A stretch of 64,000 nt of DNA from Gyrodactylus bullatarudis (taxonomy: Eukaryota; Platyhelminthes; Monogenea; Gyrodactylidea; Gyrodactylidae): the NCBI GenBank assembly GCA_012064415.1, contig SSNU01000294.1:620001-684000 (forward strand). The letters are read 5' to 3'. Shown here piece after piece: positions 59,832-64,000 of the stretch (position 1 is its first letter; the number at the start of each line of letters is the position of its first letter). Under the pieces are notes generated by a model, which did not search any database, was not told the DNA's origin, and saw nothing but the letters and a program-made list of their open reading frames with translations. Position numbers and translations under genes: made by a program.

Positions 59832-59990
59832 CATGAAGAAAAGCTGACAATCTCAGCCTGAGATTAATAAAATAATTGAAAATAAATGTGTGATAAATAA
59901 ATAATACAGATTTTGATTTTTTTCATAGTCAACAAATTTACGCAGTATCACTTATAAAGATATAGTAATTCAGATGAAATTCTTTTTGAT

Positions 59991-61895
59991 ATGAAGCCTT
60001 ACAGGGCCTTAAGTCTATTGGCCTCTTTTACCTCGTTGTGCATAGGATATCACTCGTTGAAGAATATTTTCAATGCATCAAAAAGTAAATTCTATCTTAT
60101 TTCAATTAAGGATTTTCCAATATTTTGGTCACGGAAAAACTGGTCACTACCCACCTTTTAATACCTCATTTTCCGGAAATGTTCAACTTTAACCTTGCAA
60201 TAGATTCTAGTGATGAAATGTTTCAGCAATGTGATAATTTATTTGGTTATCTGATACCTCAAACTTTAATTCTTCTAATTCTTGAAGTGCTGACCACAAG
60301 AATTTTCCGGCTTAATGTGAAAGTAATAAAATACACTAATTAAATAATTTTAGAACATTTTCAAATTCAGATTATTTCTAGAACTCATTCATTTATGGAT
60401 TATCTACTCCAAGTATACGGTTTTACTGTTTTCCCTCTATATTATTGCATCTGTTTTGGTGGCGAAATATCTAAAACCCAGTAAGGGTGCTGTTAATGCA
60501 TCCTTGATTTTGTACTATATTTTATCAAAAATATTTTTCGAGCCGTTTGTTTTCAAGTTTATTCACGTACATGTGAGTTAAATCTTAATAATCAATCATC
60601 TACCTCTTGATTCAAGATTTAAAATTAAATTTTAGGGCCATGTGAACCCAAGATACATGACAAGTTTGATAGTCATGACAAATTATTTGGTCGTTAGGTG
60701 TGCTATGATCGCACAATCAGACTGTAAAACGATATATTCTAGTGATTTTCTGGAAAATTGTTTTCAATTTGTTTTTGATCCTATTCAGAGTATTGGTGGT
60801 ACATTTATTATGTTTACTGATTGGATACAAAATAAATATAACCTAGTTGAAGATAACTCAAAAACATATGGTTACATGAAAAAATGGAATTCTTACAGAG
60901 AAATGAGAATTGTTAATCAAAAGACTGTTGGGAAGTCAATTTTAAAGATATATTTATCGTATATCTTTTTCAGATTATTTCTCAGTCTAATTTATATAAA
61001 CTCTCTAGCGGTGTATCCATTTTTCTTCCAAGAAAAATACCGTAATTGAATTGTTTAATGATTAGCTGAACTTTTAAAATGGGCATTAGAAGAAAGTACT
61101 GGTGTTGAAGTCTTGGTCGGGATGTTCAATTTGGGACAAACATTCTTTCTGAGCTACTACATAATTTATGGAACATCAAGAATATTTTATGATTTAGAGG
61201 ATATTTTAGTATTTAAAAAGGATCAAGATCAAATTCTTCCAAGAATCTATCCGAATGGCCCAATATGCTTGGCTAGCCATGACACATATGCAAATGTTTG
61301 GAAGTAAATTATATTTTAATAATTTAATAATAATCCAAGGTCGTTTGACAAGGGAATATATAATTATGTTAAAGAGTAAAAACTGAATTTAATTATTCTA
61401 AAGATATGTTTACATTCCAATTGTTCAGGAGAATAATTCGAATAGATTAATCGCTTCACTTCTTTGTTTCTGGATTGTTTGCTGCTATCATGGAGTAAAG
61501 AAGGAGACAGGTACGTCAAGTTTCTTTTACTTTTAGTTTTGTGGCTAGGGATAAACTTTCTTCAAGTGACTTTAGAAAATGAAGGACGCAGAATTAGTGG
61601 GAGAATTGTAATTATTCCATTTTAAAATTCAACTATAAAATTTAGACATTTATAAAAAATAGAAACATAAGAGCACTGATTTACACATATTTATGCGCCG
61701 TTAGCTGTGCAATCTCGTTGGCAGCCTCATCATTTTTTGTGGAGAATTCTTTGATAGGCTTTTGGTTTTTGAAAATAATATTTTCAACAAAAGGCAAGTT
61801 TCTTTCGAAATAATAAAATTCTCTTAGGTGGCTTCCTTTTTATAGTATTTTACGCTGGTTTTATACAAGGGAGAAGAGCAAACCCTTTAAATTAA
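59991..61895 (+). CDS. HHAT: Hedgehog N-acyltransferase-like MBOAT protein
   Basis: A multipass endoplasmic-reticulum palmitoyltransferase; in other animals it attaches palmitate to the N-terminus of Hedgehog (and Spitz in flies). Ten exons: 59991-60084, 60111-60322, 60354-60572, 60636-61041, 61066-61303, 61340-61375, 61404-61510, 61549-61607, 61646-61793 and 61828-61895; 1587 nt, 528 aa (human 493), all phases consistent. The MBOAT core CLASHDTYANVWKSFDKGIY...EYVYIPIV parallels FSFTGMWRYFDVGLHNFL...RYVYIPVG, keeping the catalytic-region Asp. The invariant His is in CFWIVCCYHGVK (FVSYWHGGYDYL). INFLQVTLENEGRRI parallels LNWLGVTVENGVRRL. The intron at 61794-61827 is GC-AG (GCAAGT). An inactive HHATL-type paralogue is less likely because the His is kept. 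Confidence 0.88.
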
Positions 61896-62180
61896 TTATT
61901 GATAAGAAAATTTCTTTGTATTTCTATCATTCTATATTCACAGAAATGCTGTTCTCATAATTTTATGTACATAAGATTTTTCATGGTATTAATAAAATTA
62001 ATAATAATTATAATGATAATAATACAATCAATTTGATATTTTTGATTCAATATACAAAAGTGAGCAAGTTCTGAAAGCTCTGTGGGAAATTCATACCTAC
62101 TTAGATTAAAAGGAATGCATTTTGCCTAAAAAGTTTTCCCAGACATTCACCGGTCATTTCGTTCAGAAATTGGTTCTATT
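61896..62180. other. gap between convergent HHAT and ZNF608/609-like genes
   Basis: 285 bp, AT-rich, with AATAAA at about 61991 for HHAT and an AATAAT run. Nothing else seen. Confidence 0.4.
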
Positions 62181-63945
62181 TCATTGGGAGCTACTGTTTT
62201 TACTGAGAGTATCAAAAGTAAATTGGGCAATAGGATTTGTATGATTTGAGATAAAACTAGGATCATTCTTTTTCTGGTTTGATATTTGATTATCCAGATG
62301 TAATTTTGAAAATTGTCCGAGTGATGCTAAGTTTTTTGGAAAGTTATTCGAGGTAAATTGCTGTTTACTGAGAGGAATATCAATTTCAACTTCACTCTTA
62401 TTCAGTCTGTTGCATTCATTACCTAAGGAAATAGATTAAATGAAAATAGGGTGTATGAGTTTAAGCTTATTTTCACAAAATCTCTTGAATGAATCGTTTT
62501 GAAATAAAGAAAATACAATCAAACCAGGAGTAGTCTCAGAAAATAAATTATTTTCAAACAGGTTAAGCATTAAATGTGTTATTAGATTCCAGAAGACAGA
62601 TTTGATTATTCTTAATAAGAGAATATTTAAATTTCAATTAATAATTCTTAGTAAATTAATAAAATAATAGAATTCAATGGAATTGGAATACTAACTTGAT
62701 CTTTTGGAATTTCCATTTTCAATGAGACCATTATTATCCTGTAGATCATCTTCGGATATGTCTGAGTAGGCAGGACTAGCAGTTGGCATGGGAATATAAT
62801 CTGATTTATTTTCGTAATTTGATAGAACAGTTTTGTCATTTTTTCCATTATGCTTTTCATAAAAAGATAAATCCTTTGGCTCTTCTATAGGAATTTCTTC
62901 TTGTAATTGTGGAGGTGCATCATTTTCATCGAATTCATACTCTTTGAGTTTGGTGGACTTTTTCTTTCGCAACAAACTCTTGCATACAATATCTTTCTTA
63001 GCAATGGTATGGCCTAGTTGAAGATGAAATCTTAGGGAAATCTGTGAAGGAAACTCTTTATTACAGTTATCGTGAGGACAAGGAAACACTGTTTTTGGAA
63101 TCGGATCATCAACATGCTTTTCTTCTTCATAATTATTGGTGGTCTCATGATTATTATTATTATTCTGGATGGAATTACTTTGGCCAGTGTCTGTCTCTAA
63201 ATTAGAGAGTAAATTAAATTTATCCCAATAAAAGAATTTCACAAATCTTACTCTGGGATTCGTCATTATTATTTTTTTCGTTCGGCAGTAAAGGATTTTT
63301 AATATTCCTACTTCTTTTTGATCTTCTTTTTTGACCTGATTTAGAATCATTATCTTCTAGAAGCCTCTTATTCGAAGTAGTAACAGAACTTGAGGTTGAC
63401 ATTTCTGATTCACTTGAAATGCCTTGAGAATCTTGATTTTTATCTAAAGAAGAGTTTAAATAAAAATTCAAAAATAACTCTAAATAAATAACTTACTTGC
63501 TGCAGCCATTGCAGCTGCTTTGGCACTCCGAGTTGTTATACCCGCTTTATTGGAATTTTCAAATAAATCACGTTGAAGATCTGTAATTCTGTTAGCATTT
63601 TTAGGAAAACCTCTTGTTTTGGGAATTGAACCTCGCCATGCTCGATTTCTCATAAAACTCAAGGCGGAAATAGATTTATCGGGAATATTAGGACCGAGAG
63701 AACTTTTGCTTACATCTATAAGAGTGCCAAGGTAGCATTTTCCTCTCCAGTTTGCATTCACCACCAACATACCTATTTATGATCTTAAAGTTTGATAAAA
63801 GATATAATACAGATCTAAACCAACCTGGTGTTTCAAGCCAAACTGTAGCATCTAACACAATTTTTGTACCAGGCTCACACGGCCCTAATAAATCTGGCTC
63901 TGTAAATGTGGCTGACGAGGAGGTAGAAACTGACGCGTCTTTAGT
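62181..63945 (-). CDS. ZNF608/ZNF609/scribbler-type zinc-finger protein, 3' part (runs off the right edge)
   Basis: A nuclear regulator of the ZNF608/609 group (scribbler/brakeless in flies). Exons inside the window: 63945-63825, 63772-63497, 63443-63252, 63196-62696 and 62422-62181; 1332 nt, 443 aa, all phases consistent, with upstream exons beyond position 64000. The conserved module spans the first two exons: LLGPCEPGTKIVLDATVWLE, then MLVVNANWRGKCYLGTLIDV (ZNF609: LGPCEPGTSV...VVNVTWRGKTYVGTLLD). It is followed by a basic, Ser-rich region (KRRSKRSRN) and one C2H2 finger (CPHDNCNKEFPSQISLRFHL...H), then an acidic stretch and an Asn/Gln/Ser-rich end. It is much shorter after the finger than the vertebrate proteins. 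Confidence 0.85.
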
Positions 63946-64000
63946 CTAAAATTCAAATTAAATAATATAAAACATATTCTAATAAAAAATTTCATTAAAA

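Noticed and set aside
63752..63949. 65-codon plus-strand frame at the right edge
   Set aside because: It is the complement of the conserved ZNF608/609 exon (LGPCEPGT motif) on the minus strand.
1..64000. CRISPR arrays, bacterial operons, ribosome-binding sites, rRNA or tRNA genes
   Set aside because: This is intron-bearing animal nuclear DNA. I saw no direct-repeat/spacer arrays, no rRNA-like conserved blocks, and no string with both tRNA promoter boxes.

Overview
This window is nuclear DNA of a small-genome animal. It is AT-rich, with about 17 protein-coding genes in 64 kb, and most genes are broken by very short GT-AG introns. Many introns are only 20-30 bp; examples are 20 bp in the RNF11-like gene, 22 bp in ORC2, 24-25 bp in ST13, HHAT and MFSD12, and 28 bp in 14-3-3. 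The animal-only gene set (fibrillar collagen, trithorax-related/KMT2C-D, Hedgehog acyltransferase, rootletin, PDCD4, scribbler/ZNF608-609) excludes protists and fungi. Ultrashort introns plus AT richness recall compact genomes such as those of orthonectids, dicyemids or larvaceans, but I cannot name the species from sequence alone. Exon junctions below were placed by hand from frame, splice sites and remembered family motifs; no search was run.

Layout, left to right. 1-2023: 3' part of a VPS33 gene (+) with a piggyBac-like MITE in an intron. 2086-4140: tail-anchored membrane protein of unknown family (-). 4.2-7.2 kb: non-coding, with a 700-bp foldback element. 7260-7824: RNF11-like RING ubiquitin ligase (+). 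8432-11257: intronless EGF-repeat membrane protein (-). 12360-21688: amino-terminal half of a KMT2C/D-type chromatin protein (PHD clusters, HMG-like region, Gln-rich tail) that seems to stop without a SET domain (-). 22228-22506: small unknown ORF (+). 22533-23691: ORC2 (-), divergent from MFSD12 (+, 23947-25604). 26224-30547: minimal fibrillar collagen (+). 31.5-39.5 kb: gene-poor and repeat-bearing. 39531-41696: secreted S1 protease (+) with a hairpin-forming element in its last intron and a relic duplicate exon. 42748-43092: possible small secreted protein. 44299-53104: rootletin-like coiled-coil protein (+). 53510-64000: dense block of PDCD4 (-), ST13/Hip (-), PRKRIP1 (+), NDUFB5 (+), p23 co-chaperone (-), 14-3-3 (+), HHAT (+) and a partial ZNF608/609-scribbler gene (-).

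The genes do not form one pathway. The dense block is mostly housekeeping: two Hsp90/Hsc70 co-chaperones (p23, Hip), translation control (PDCD4), splicing (PRKRIP1), respiratory complex I (NDUFB5) and phospho-adaptor (14-3-3). Several pairs are head-to-head over 160-540 bp (ST13/PRKRIP1, p23/14-3-3, ORC2/MFSD12, KMT2-like/22228 ORF), which suggests shared promoters. The most notable points are the apparently SET-less, LPT-like KMT2 gene, the stripped-down collagen lacking two conserved propeptide cysteines, the ultrashort and partly stop-free introns, and three inverted-repeat elements able to form long hairpins.
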